Source of the DNA: CAZLKN01 sp964560135
GTDB lineage: Bacteria; Actinomycetota; JAICYB01
DNA: 26,454 bases
Reading direction: 5' to 3'
Assembly: GCA_964560135.1 (NCBI GenBank)
Contig: CAZLKN010000041.1
Coordinates: 1-26,454, forward strand
Notes under the pieces: model-generated
Database searches by the model: none
What the model was told of the DNA's origin: nothing
Seen by the model: the letters and a program-made list of their open reading frames with translations, nothing else
Program-made: the position numbers and the translations under genes
Shown here: piece after piece, positions 7,603-14,349 of the stretch
Layout: every line of letters begins with the position of its first letter
Numbering within the stretch: the stretch's first letter is position 1

Positions 7603-9126
7603 CTACATCCAGAAGCGCCGGCGCGCGGCCAGGGCCCCGAGAGCCATGATCGCCCCACCGAGCATGGTGGCCAGCGGCAGCGGACCCGTGCGGGGCAGTT
7701 CGGTCGCCGGCAGCGGGTTGCTGACCGGGATCGGGCGGAACTGCTCCTGGGCGTTGGCGCCCGCGCTGGCGAGCTGGAGCGTCACGTTGGGCAGCGGGTT
7801 GGCCGTCCCGTTCGCGAGCACCGGATCGAAGATGCTGATCGTGAGCGACTGGGCCTGCGCATTGGCAACGCAGTCGCGTGCACCACCCGCGGCCGACTTG
7901 CACTCCTCGACCGGTGTGGGCGCGTTCGCCACCTTGATCGTGCTCTGCAGCGGGGTGTCCTCCAGGATCGTGGTGTCGGTGGCGACCAGGGGCAGGGTGA
8001 AGTCGAGCAGCACGTCGTCGGCGTCCGGCACGGTGAGGTTCAGCACCTTGACCCGGACCACCGCCACGTCGTTGGCCGCCACCGGCTTGCCGTCGACCAC
8101 GGCAGCCGAGGCCTTCGCTTCGCCAACCGTGATCTGGGCGATCCCGTCCATCTGGCCGATCGGCAGGTCCTGGAGCGGGAGGACGTCGATCGTCACCCCG
8201 CGGGAAACCGCGGTGGAGGCCACGCCCGCGACCTGGCCGGTGAGCTCACCGCTCGTGGGCGCCACGCGGACCTTCACGACCGGCTGCGCGTTCAGGCGCG
8301 TCTGAACGTTCTCGAGGGCGTTGTCCACCGGGTTGCGGACCGCCTCCGGCAGAGGCGTGATCGTCTCCTGGAGGCTGTCGACGGTGTCGTTGAGGAGGGG
8401 CACGTTGTCGACGAGGGTCTCGTTCAGGGTCACATCGAGGACGGCCTCACCTGTTTCGTGGAGCACCGAGGTGAAACCCTCGTCGGAGGCGCTGCAGCGC
8501 GCGAACGCGAGGTGGCCGTCGATGACGGGCTTGAGGGGGTCGGGCACGGGGACGGTGACCTCCGAGGCCGTGGGGGTCGCCGCGTCGCAGCGGGCCGTGG
8601 CTTCGGAGATGTTGGGGACCAGGAGCCCGGTGAGATCGGCCTGCGCGGCCTGGCCGTTGACGTTCGAGGATTCGGCCATCGGGACCATGGTGGCCAGACC
8701 GGCCGCCGTGAGGCTCTCGATCCCGACCGATACCGTCTGGTCCAAGGCCGATCCGACGTCGATCCCGGCGGAGCGGAGCTTCACGGCGTCGAGGCAGCGG
8801 GGTGCCCCGTCCACCTGGATCGCGGTAGCCGACTCGCAGTCCATGAGCAGGTCGCCGGAGATCGAAGGGGCGAGCTCCTTGGCGTTCTCGATCGCGAAGG
8901 CGTTCGATCCCGCACCGTCGGCGATGGTCAGCTCCTGATCGAGCAGGCGCAGGTGCAGAGCCACTGTTTCGGTGTTCGCCGCGTACGAGGCCGTGCTCTC
9001 CTCGGTGGAGAGGACCGACCGGTCCTTCAGGACCACGTTCTCCGTTGCCGCGCCGGCTACGCCGGCGAAAAGACTGAGGCCGAGGACGGCCGCCAGCACC
9101 CCAGCTCCCGATCGATAACTTTTCAT
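7603..9126 (-). CDS. LPXTG-type cell-wall-anchored secreted protein
   Basis: A 507-residue exported protein. ATG 9126 follows a GGGGG ribosome-binding stretch, and a signal peptide ends near residue 26 (LSLFAGVAGA). The C-terminus is a full sorting signal: LPRTG at 477-481, a hydrophobic segment (MLGGAIMALGALAA) and a positive tail (RRRFWM), so a sortase should cleave between Thr and Gly and link the protein to the wall. The roughly 440-residue body has no domain I recognise. It is mostly beta-like with repeated V/T/D-rich strands (KVRVAPTSGELTGQVAG, VRVKVLNLTVPDADDVLLDF) and a few Cys that may form disulfides. A class E-type sortase gene lies 4.4 kb away (13502). The function is unknown; adhesion or matrix structure is only a guess. 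Confidence 0.85.
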   Translation of the reverse strand: MKSYRSGAGVLAAVLGLSLFAGVAGAATENVVLKDRSVLSTEESTASYAANTETVALHLRLLDQELTIADGAGSNAFAIENAKELAPSISGDLLMDCESATAIQVDGAPRCLDAVKLRSAGIDVGSALDQTVSVGIESLTAAGLATMVPMAESSNVNGQAAQADLTGLLVPNISEATARCDAATPTASEVTVPVPDPLKPVIDGHLAFARCSASDEGFTSVLHETGEAVLDVTLNETLVDNVPLLNDTVDSLQETITPLPEAVRNPVDNALENVQTRLNAQPVVKVRVAPTSGELTGQVAGVASTAVSRGVTIDVLPLQDLPIGQMDGIAQITVGEAKASAAVVDGKPVAANDVAVVRVKVLNLTVPDADDVLLDFTLPLVATDTTILEDTPLQSTIKVANAPTPVEECKSAAGGARDCVANAQAQSLTISIFDPVLANGTANPLPNVTLQLASAGANAQEQFRPIPVSNPLPATELPRTGPLPLATMLGGAIMALGALAARRRFWM

Positions 9127-9165
9127 CGTGTTACCCCCGCTTCGTTCCTGGTTCTCCGGATTACC

Positions 9166-9213
9166 GTTCGCGCCGGTACCCGGCGAACACGGCCTGCACA
9201 TCCTAGTATTTTG
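9166..9213 (-). promoter_or_regulatory. Candidate promoter and leader hairpin of the LPXTG protein gene
   Basis: On the leftward strand, an A/T-rich patch reading AAAATACTAGGAT (about 9201-9213) stands out in this GC-rich DNA and is a plausible -10 region; I see no good -35. The transcript would then contain a hairpin (9166-9170 plus 9173-9176 with 9180-9188, two-base bulge) before the ribosome-binding site. Matched 8-base inverted arms GGATTACC (9159-9166) and GGTAATCC (9245-9252) flank the region. Confidence 0.35.
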
Positions 9214-9256
9214 GGACCAACGACGTCTCCCCCAACCGAGTTACGGGTAATCCCTC

Positions 9257-9991
9257 TCATGGGCTGGTCCCACAGGTGACGTCCTGGACGGTTCCACCGA
9301 CCGGGATCTGGACGTCGGTGGCTTCCCACTGCTCGGGATCTTTCTCCTGGAGGGCGGCGTCCACGTCGACGAGGACGTGGATACGGCCGGGGTCGGCGGT
9401 GAGGACCTGGAGGTTGTCGTCGTCGTCGTGTGTCGCATGTTCCGCCTCGCATCCGCTGATCGCGATGAACGGCGCTTCGTGGCGTCCCGTGTACGTGTCG
9501 CCGCCGGCTCGTCCCGTCCCGGAGACCGAGACCAGTTGCGCGTGGGAGTCTCCGAACAGTGAAACGGCCACAGGAGCCTGGGCCGTCCCTCCACCTGAAG
9601 CGGCCAGCGCCCAGCCCGAGGCGTCGCCGGTGCCGCCGGCCGATGCCGTGCATTCCTGGCCGAGGTCCGGGTCGTGGGGGCCACCCGCACGCCCCGTGCC
9701 GCTCGCGCACACGATGGAGCGGTCGGCTCTGCCGGTGCCGCTGACGGCAGCCGCGGGGAGCTCGCCCGAGGCCCGCGCGGGTCCCCGAAGGCTGACGGCG
9801 ACGGTCCCGTCCGCGCTGTCGCCCTCGCCCCAGCAGGCAACGACGTCGTCGAAGCCGGTGGTGGCGACGGGAACGCGGGCACAGTCCTCGGCTGCCGCGG
9901 AGGTTCCGAGAAGACCTGCGCCTGCCAGCGCGAGGGCCAGGGCAGCCCCCGCTACGAGGCGGCGTCGGGTGATGCGGTCCCTGTCTTCCAT
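9257..9991 (-). CDS. Secreted repeat protein of unknown function, solenoid-like
   Basis: A 244-residue protein. ATG 9991 follows GGTGGGGGATCACCACG. The signal peptide has a twin-Arg-like start (ITRRRLVAGAALALALAG) and probably ends near SAAA (34). Residues 64-186 hold about eight copies of a short degenerate unit of the form hydrophobic-x-hydrophobic-S-x-G-x-x-A: VAVSLRG (64), AAVSGTGRA (81), IVCASGTGRA (93), CTASAGGTGDA (114), ALAASGGGTA (128), VAVSLFGDSHA (141), VSVSGTGRA (154) and IAISGCEAEHA (176). Spacing of 12-22 residues suggests a small beta-solenoid or stacked strands. Six Cys after the signal may cross-link it. The last 55 residues have an acidic stretch (HDDDDN) and a beta-rich end. 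I recognise no family. It is divergent from the second CAP gene. Confidence 0.78.
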   Translation of the reverse strand: MEDRDRITRRRLVAGAALALALAGAGLLGTSAAAEDCARVPVATTGFDDVVACWGEGDSADGTVAVSLRGPARASGELPAAAVSGTGRADRSIVCASGTGRAGGPHDPDLGQECTASAGGTGDASGWALAASGGGTAQAPVAVSLFGDSHAQLVSVSGTGRAGGDTYTGRHEAPFIAISGCEAEHATHDDDDNLQVLTADPGRIHVLVDVDAALQEKDPEQWEATDVQIPVGGTVQDVTCGTSP

Positions 9992-10038
9992 CGTGGTGAT
10001 CCCCCACCTCGTAGGCCGGTCCCGGCTGTTGGCTGGTG

Positions 10039-10053
10039 ACTCCACTGTGGAGT
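10039..10053. promoter_or_regulatory. Perfect dyad in the divergent intergenic region
   Basis: ACTCCAC-T-GTGGAGT is a 7-bp inverted repeat around a single central base. It lies 48 bases left-upstream of the repeat-protein start (9991) and 175 bases before the second CAP gene (10228), in the 236-base region they share. Its symmetry fits a dimeric repressor or activator site. No regulator can be assigned, and a second, smaller dyad (CGTAC-G-GTACG) lies about 60 bases further right. Confidence 0.35.
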
Positions 10054-10227
10054 TCGCCGTCGTGGGCTCCCGCTCCTGCCGCCTGGGGTGCTCGACATCC
10101 TTTCCGTACGGTACGCCCGGAACGTGACGGATGCCCGACTCTGGCTGCCGGCTATGGTTCCGATGAGCCATACAGCGACCCCTTCTGTCCGTCGATGCCG
10201 CGGGGTGAGCGAACGGAAGGGGATCGG

Positions 10228-11091
10228 GTGATCGCACGACGGAAGGCCTGGATCGCAGCGGTTGTCCTGGTCGTCCTGGCCGGCTCCCAGGGCGCGGCCC
10301 GAGCCGCAGGATGCGGCGCCGCTCAGACCGAGGCCGACCTGCGGGAGGCCGAGCAGTCCCTCACGTCCTCGGCCAACGGTGAACGGTCGAGTCGTGGGCT
10401 CGGGATGCTCTCGTCCCACGACGACCTGCTCGCCGTCGCGCGCGAGCACGCGGGCCGGATGGCATCGGCGGGCACGATCTTCCACAACGACGCGTACCTC
10501 GCGAGCATCGGGTCTCTGGGGGCGACCCTGCTGGCGGAGAACGTCGGGATGGGCTGTTCGGCCTCCGACCTCCACGCGGCCCTCATGGCGTCGCCCGGTC
10601 ATCGCGCCAACATCCTCAACGGCGACCTGAGCCATGCGGGCTTCGCGGTGGCGGCGGACGCCGGAGGAGTGCTCTACGTGGTGCAGGCCTTCGCGGCCTA
10701 CCCGCCGGTCGCCCCCGCGGAGCCGAGCCCGGCCCCCGCGGAGCCGGCACCGACCGTCCCCGCCGCGGAGCCGGAGCCTGTGCAGATGGCCTCCGTCCCC
10801 GAACCGACGGCTCAGCCGGCGCCGGCCGCCGAGCCCCCACCGGCCCCCGAGGTCGCCGGACTGCGGCAGCTGTCGATGCGCGACCGTGAGCTGCTGGCGG
10901 CCACCGCTCCGGCCTCCGACCAGGCCGTGGCTCAGGCGATGCAGCCCGCGTCCCGATCGGAGCCGCTGCCCGCGGTGGCGCTCGCTGTCATGGTCCTGGC
11001 TGCGTTCTCGGTCTTCGGTCTGGGGCGCCGGCGCCGGTCCTGTTGGGCTTGGACGCCTACCGAGCCGGGCCGGCGAAGCGTCTCCGCGTAG
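10228..11091 (+). CDS. Secreted CAP/SCP-domain protein with C-terminal membrane tail (paralogue 2)
   Basis: A 287-residue exported protein. GTG 10228 was chosen because GGAAGGGG lies just upstream and a signal peptide starts at once (AWIAAVVLVVLAGSQGAARA); the longer upstream frame is Arg/Pro-rich. The CAP domain covers about 40-156 with His86 (FHNDAY), Glu104 (LAENVGMG), His125 (GHRANIL) and VVQAFA, so the usual His-Glu-His pattern is intact. A Pro/Ala/Glu linker follows, then a transmembrane helix (VALAVMVLAAFSVFGL) and an RRRR anchor. The architecture matches the paralogue at 6595. The final codons overlap the end of the convergent ABM gene by 35 bases. Confidence 0.88.
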   Translation: MIARRKAWIAAVVLVVLAGSQGAARAAGCGAAQTEADLREAEQSLTSSANGERSSRGLGMLSSHDDLLAVAREHAGRMASAGTIFHNDAYLASIGSLGATLLAENVGMGCSASDLHAALMASPGHRANILNGDLSHAGFAVAADAGGVLYVVQAFAAYPPVAPAEPSPAPAEPAPTVPAAEPEPVQMASVPEPTAQPAPAAEPPPAPEVAGLRQLSMRDRELLAATAPASDQAVAQAMQPASRSEPLPAVALAVMVLAAFSVFGLGRRRRSCWAWTPTEPGRRSVSA

Positions 11092-11353
11092 GCGCCTCAC
11101 GGACGAGTTCCTCACCCCGGTCACGGTAGGCGGAGGCTTCCTTCGAAGTCTCCCAGGCGTCCAGGTCGGCCTCTGCCCTCCACTCGCTCACGACGAGGTA
11201 GCTCGGGTCGTCGTCCAGGGCTTTCGCGGCGTCGGCCCAGAGGCAGCCGGGACGTCCCCGCATCTCGCCGAGCAGTTCGGCGACCAGAGCCTCGAAGGCG
11301 TCCACCGAGGCGGGATGGACGGGATGGCGTTCGACCGACAGCACCGCGGCCAC
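11057..11353 (-). CDS. Antibiotic-biosynthesis-monooxygenase (ABM) fold protein
   Basis: A 98-residue single-domain protein of the dimeric ferredoxin-like ABM type. Visible marks are the opening AAVLSVERHPVHPASVDAFEALVAEL, the GRPGCLWADAAKALDDDPSYLVVSEWRAEADLDAW strand-helix pattern in pieces, and a short final helix. Relatives include quinol-type monooxygenases, heme-degrading enzymes and many uncharacterised stress proteins; which applies cannot be told. The start is GTG 11353, three bases after the HtrA stop, so the two genes are almost certainly co-transcribed and probably translationally coupled. The C-terminus is Arg-rich and overlaps the convergent CAP gene. Confidence 0.8.
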   Translation of the reverse strand: MAAVLSVERHPVHPASVDAFEALVAELLGEMRGRPGCLWADAAKALDDDPSYLVVSEWRAEADLDAWETSKEASAYRDRGEELVREAPTRRRFAGPAR

Positions 11354-11356
11354 GCC

Positions 11357-12646
11357 TCAGATGTTCCCGGGCTTGTTCCCGAGGGTGACCTCGAGGGTCG
11401 TTTGCTGTCCGTCCCGGACCACCTCGACGTCCACCTCCTGGCCCACCTTCCGTTCCCGGATGACCACGATCAGTTCGTCCATCGACTCGATCGGTTCCCC
11501 GTCGAAGTTCACGATGATGTCCTGCGGACGGATGCCCGCGGCCTCCGCGGGGCCACCCGGAACGACATCGATCACCAGGGCTCCGGCGGTGATCCCGAAC
11601 CGGCGGGCGGTCTCGGCCGTGATGTTGCCTCCCGAGATCCCGATCCACGGGTGGGTTGCACGCCCGGTTTCGATCAGCTCCTCGGCGACGCTCAGGGCGA
11701 TGTCGATCGGGATGGCGAAGGCGATGCCCTCGGCCCCCACCTGCGGGCTGGCCGCGATGGCGGTATTGATGCCGATCACGGCGCCCTCCCCGTTGATGAG
11801 AGCTCCGCCCGAGTTGCCCTGGGTGATCGGGGCGTCCGTCTGGATCATGTCCACGAGCGGCGGGGCGTCTTCCCGGCTCACCCGCCGGCCGAGGGCCGAG
11901 ATGATCCCGGAGGTGACGGTCTGCTCGAGTCCCAACGGCGAGCCGATGGCCACCGCGAGCTCGCCCACGCGCAGATCCTTGGCACTCCCGATCACCGCGG
12001 GCGGCAGGTCGTCGCGGTCCGTCTTCACCACGGCGATGTCGGTGTCGCGGTCGATGCCCACCAGGGTGGCCGAGAGCCTCTCACCGGACGCCAGGGTGAC
12101 CTCGATCTCGTCGGCACCGTCGATGACGTGGGCGTTGGTCAGGACGTGGCCGTCGGATCGCAGGACCAGGCCCGACCCCGTCCCCTGGACGAGCTGGCTG
12201 CCGAAGACCCCCGCTTGGCGCCCCTGGACGTTGATGTTCACCACCCAGGGGCGAGCCCGTTCGGCGATCCCGACGATCGACGCTCCCTGGCCACTCCCTG
12301 CCAGGCCGGGCGTGAGCCGGCGCTCCACGATTGGTGCGGCACCTCCGTTCACGAGCCCGGCGCCGAAGAGCACCGCCGTGGCGACGAGCGCGCCCACGAG
12401 ACCGCCGGCGACGCCGGCCAGCAGCACCGGAGAGCGTGCCCGCCGGGGGCGGGCGGGCGGTGCCCGGAACACGGGGGCCGGTTCACCGGGGTCGACCCAG
12501 CGTCCCGTACGCGGGTCCCACTCGGGGGCGGGGGGAGCTTGGGTCTGGACCGCGGAGGCCATCAGCAACGGTCCCTCGTGCTCGGATGTCGTCCCGGTGG
12601 GCTCGGGAAGTGGTTCGATGATGTCGTCGGTCCGATCGTGATCCAC
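11357..12646 (-). CDS. HtrA/DegP-type membrane-tethered serine protease with PDZ domain
   Basis: A 429-residue trypsin-like protease for quality control or signalling outside the membrane. A Pro-rich cytoplasmic N-terminus (with WDPRTGRWV) is followed by one transmembrane helix at about 73-98 (LLAGVAGGLVGALVATAVLFG). The protease domain follows with catalytic His173 (LTNAHVID), Asp203 (DTDIAVVK) and Ser279 (GNSGGAL), and a C-terminal PDZ domain at about 333-425 (GGPAEAAGIRPQDIIVNFDG). All three catalytic residues are present. GTG 12646 follows GGAGAAACC. It is divergent from the ECF sigma gene and leads the operon with the ABM gene. Actinobacterial relatives often process envelope proteins or anti-sigma factors; a link to the neighbouring sigma factor is only an inference. 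Confidence 0.93.
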   Translation of the reverse strand: MDHDRTDDIIEPLPEPTGTTSEHEGPLLMASAVQTQAPPAPEWDPRTGRWVDPGEPAPVFRAPPARPRRARSPVLLAGVAGGLVGALVATAVLFGAGLVNGGAAPIVERRLTPGLAGSGQGASIVGIAERARPWVVNINVQGRQAGVFGSQLVQGTGSGLVLRSDGHVLTNAHVIDGADEIEVTLASGERLSATLVGIDRDTDIAVVKTDRDDLPPAVIGSAKDLRVGELAVAIGSPLGLEQTVTSGIISALGRRVSREDAPPLVDMIQTDAPITQGNSGGALINGEGAVIGINTAIAASPQVGAEGIAFAIPIDIALSVAEELIETGRATHPWIGISGGNITAETARRFGITAGALVIDVVPGGPAEAAGIRPQDIIVNFDGEPIESMDELIVVIRERKVGQEVDVEVVRDGQQTTLEVTLGNKPGNI

Positions 12647-12709
12647 GGTTTCTCCGATGTGCTGGCGGCCGGGGGCTGTGTCCAGGGTCCCCCGGGGACG
12701 GTCACCCTG

Positions 12710-12752
12710 TCGACACGGGAAACGTCGAAGGCGTGCGCGGGGGTTCCGTCGA
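12710..12752. promoter_or_regulatory. GTCGA repeats in the HtrA/ECF divergent region
   Basis: TCGAC (12710-12714) and GTCGA (12724-12728) form a dyad with nine bases between the arms, and a further GTCGA lies at 12748-12752. They sit in the 153 bases between the two divergent starts. TAGGCT at 12769-12774 could be a -10 for the sigma gene but has no clear -35. These are possible operator or promoter elements only. Confidence 0.25.
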
Positions 12753-12799
12753 GCCTCCGGGGCGCGGGTAGGCTACGCAGGACCACCGAGCGGGATCCC

Positions 12800-13414
12800 A
12801 TGGCTGGACGCGACGAGCAGGCAGGAAGTGAACGGGCTGCGATCCCCTCCCCGGAGGCGGATGAACTCGTCCGCCTGGCCGTAGGGGGTGATTCTGACGC
12901 GTTCGCCGAGCTGTTCCGGATCACCCTGCCGATCGTGTACCGCAACCTCTGCGGGCGCTGCGGGGACCCGGCCCTCGCCGAGGACCTGTCCTCCGATACC
13001 TTCCTGCGGGCGATGCGGGCCATCGGCGGCTTCGAGGGAGGCTCGCGGGACTTCATCGCGTGGGTGCTCAGGATCGCGCGGAACCGGTTCTTCGATCACG
13101 TGAAGTCGGGGCGTGTCCGCTGGGAGCGGGTGATGGACGAGACCCCGATCACGATCTCCGATCTCGATCCGGAGGCCGACGCCGTGGCGCACGTCGAGGG
13201 CGAGGCGCTGCGGGAGGCGTTGGGGCGGCTGACCCCCGACCAGCAGGAGGTGGTGTATCTGCGCTTCCTCGAGGGGCTCCCGATCGCCGACGTGGCCGAG
13301 ATCGTCGGCCGCAACGAAGGAGCCGTGAAGGCGCTGCAGTTCCGGGCCATCAGATCGCTCGGGCGGGTGCTGCAGGAGCTCGGCACGGTCGATCTCCCGG
13401 AGCAGGACGGATGA
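12800..13414 (+). CDS. ECF-type RNA polymerase sigma factor
   Basis: A 204-residue extracytoplasmic-function sigma factor. Region 2 is at about 35-105 (DAFAELFRITLPIVYRN, EDLSSDTFLRAMRAI, FIAWVLRIARNRFFDHVKS) and recognises the -10. Region 4 is at about 140-195 (LTPDQQEVVYLRFLEGLP, then IADVAEIVGRNEGAVKALQF) and recognises the -35. A 35-residue linker joins them and there is no extra C-terminal domain. ATG 12800 has only a weak upstream GGGA, so a nearby start is possible. No typical zinc-binding anti-sigma gene is adjacent; the membrane DUF5667 protein three genes downstream is the nearest candidate partner. The rightward envelope genes that follow are its likely context and perhaps its regulon. 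Confidence 0.92.
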   Translation: MAGRDEQAGSERAAIPSPEADELVRLAVGGDSDAFAELFRITLPIVYRNLCGRCGDPALAEDLSSDTFLRAMRAIGGFEGGSRDFIAWVLRIARNRFFDHVKSGRVRWERVMDETPITISDLDPEADAVAHVEGEALREALGRLTPDQQEVVYLRFLEGLPIADVAEIVGRNEGAVKALQFRAIRSLGRVLQELGTVDLPEQDG

Positions 13415-13501
13415 CCCGGAACCTCAGAGGGTGGTGGCTCGTTCTCGCTACAGTGGATCGTGGGCGCGCTCGCCCCCGGCCGGAGAACCTCGAGGAAGAC
13501 C

Positions 13502-14329
13502 ATGACCGAACGCCCAGACGACCAGCAGCAGCTCGATCAGCCCGGCGAAGGGCCGGAGGGTTCGGCCACCGGTGGCTCCGGTCGCCGGCCGGTGCCCGAG
13601 TGGCGGCGCCGGCTGTACCGGATCCCCGTCCTCGGCGCGATCGTCTACCTGATCTGGCCGGTCCGCACCAAGGACCCCACGGTGCTGCGGCGGGCGGCCT
13701 CCTGGACCTCGGCCGTCGTCGCGGTGCTCGGCATCGGGATGGTCGCCTACCCCGTCGGCGGCGAAAGCTACCCGTTCTTCTACAAGGCCCCCGTCGAGAA
13801 GCTGATCGAGTGGTCGAACTTCCTCAGCGACTGGCAGACCAACCGTCTGCAGGAAGACCTCGAGGACCGGTTCCTGGCGATGGGGGATCCGCGGCTGGCC
13901 AGGGACGGCGATCCGCTCACCCGCATCGAGATCCCCAAGATCGGGCTGGACACCATCGTGGTGGCCGGCACCTCCCAGGAGGCATTGAAGGCCGGCGCGG
14001 GCCACTATCCGCAGACGCCACTGCCGGGCGAGAAGGGCAACGTGGCGATCGCCGGACACCGGACGACCCACGGCCGTCCCTTCAACCAGGTCGACGCCCT
14101 GGCCCCCGGGGACAAGATCGTGCTCACCACGCCCGTCGGCCGCTTCATCTACGAGGTCGCCCAGGCCCCCTGGATCACCGATCCCTTCGACTGGTCGGTG
14201 ATCGAGCCTTCGGACGAACCCCTGCTCACCCTCACCACCTGCCATCCGAAGGGCAGCGATCGCAAGCGGCTGATCGTGCGGGCCCAGCTCGTGAAGACCG
14301 AGCCCGTCCAGGCGCAAGCATCCACCTGA
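13502..14329 (+). CDS. Class E-type sortase
   Basis: A 275-residue membrane transpeptidase that cleaves C-terminal sorting signals and joins surface proteins to the cell wall. A disordered, polar N-terminus (about 1-50) precedes hydrophobic segments (IPVLGAIVYLIWPV; SAVVAVLGIGMVAYPVG) and an extracytoplasmic domain at about 135-265. His186 (AGHRTTHGRPF), Cys247 (LTLTTCHP) and Arg256 (RKRLIV) form the catalytic trio; all are present. ATG 13502 follows GAGGAAGACC. The GHR-T-G-PF, GD-I and TLTTC pattern is that of actinobacterial class E enzymes. Its likely substrate in this window is the LPRTG protein at 7603-9126. It lies between the ECF sigma gene and the LCP gene. Confidence 0.93.
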   Translation: MTERPDDQQQLDQPGEGPEGSATGGSGRRPVPEWRRRLYRIPVLGAIVYLIWPVRTKDPTVLRRAASWTSAVVAVLGIGMVAYPVGGESYPFFYKAPVEKLIEWSNFLSDWQTNRLQEDLEDRFLAMGDPRLARDGDPLTRIEIPKIGLDTIVVAGTSQEALKAGAGHYPQTPLPGEKGNVAIAGHRTTHGRPFNQVDALAPGDKIVLTTPVGRFIYEVAQAPWITDPFDWSVIEPSDEPLLTLTTCHPKGSDRKRLIVRAQLVKTEPVQAQAST

Positions 14330-14349
14330 ACGACGCCGTCCACCGCATC

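Noticed and set aside
10036..10227. N-terminal extension of the second CAP protein
   Set aside because: It would add 64 non-conserved residues before a clear signal peptide; GTG 10228 has the ribosome-binding site.
13411..13501. Small gene starting at the ATGA that overlaps the sigma-factor stop
   Set aside because: The frame runs on as a shadow through the sortase gene, has an Arg-rich composition and no domain; the sortase has its own ribosome-binding site.
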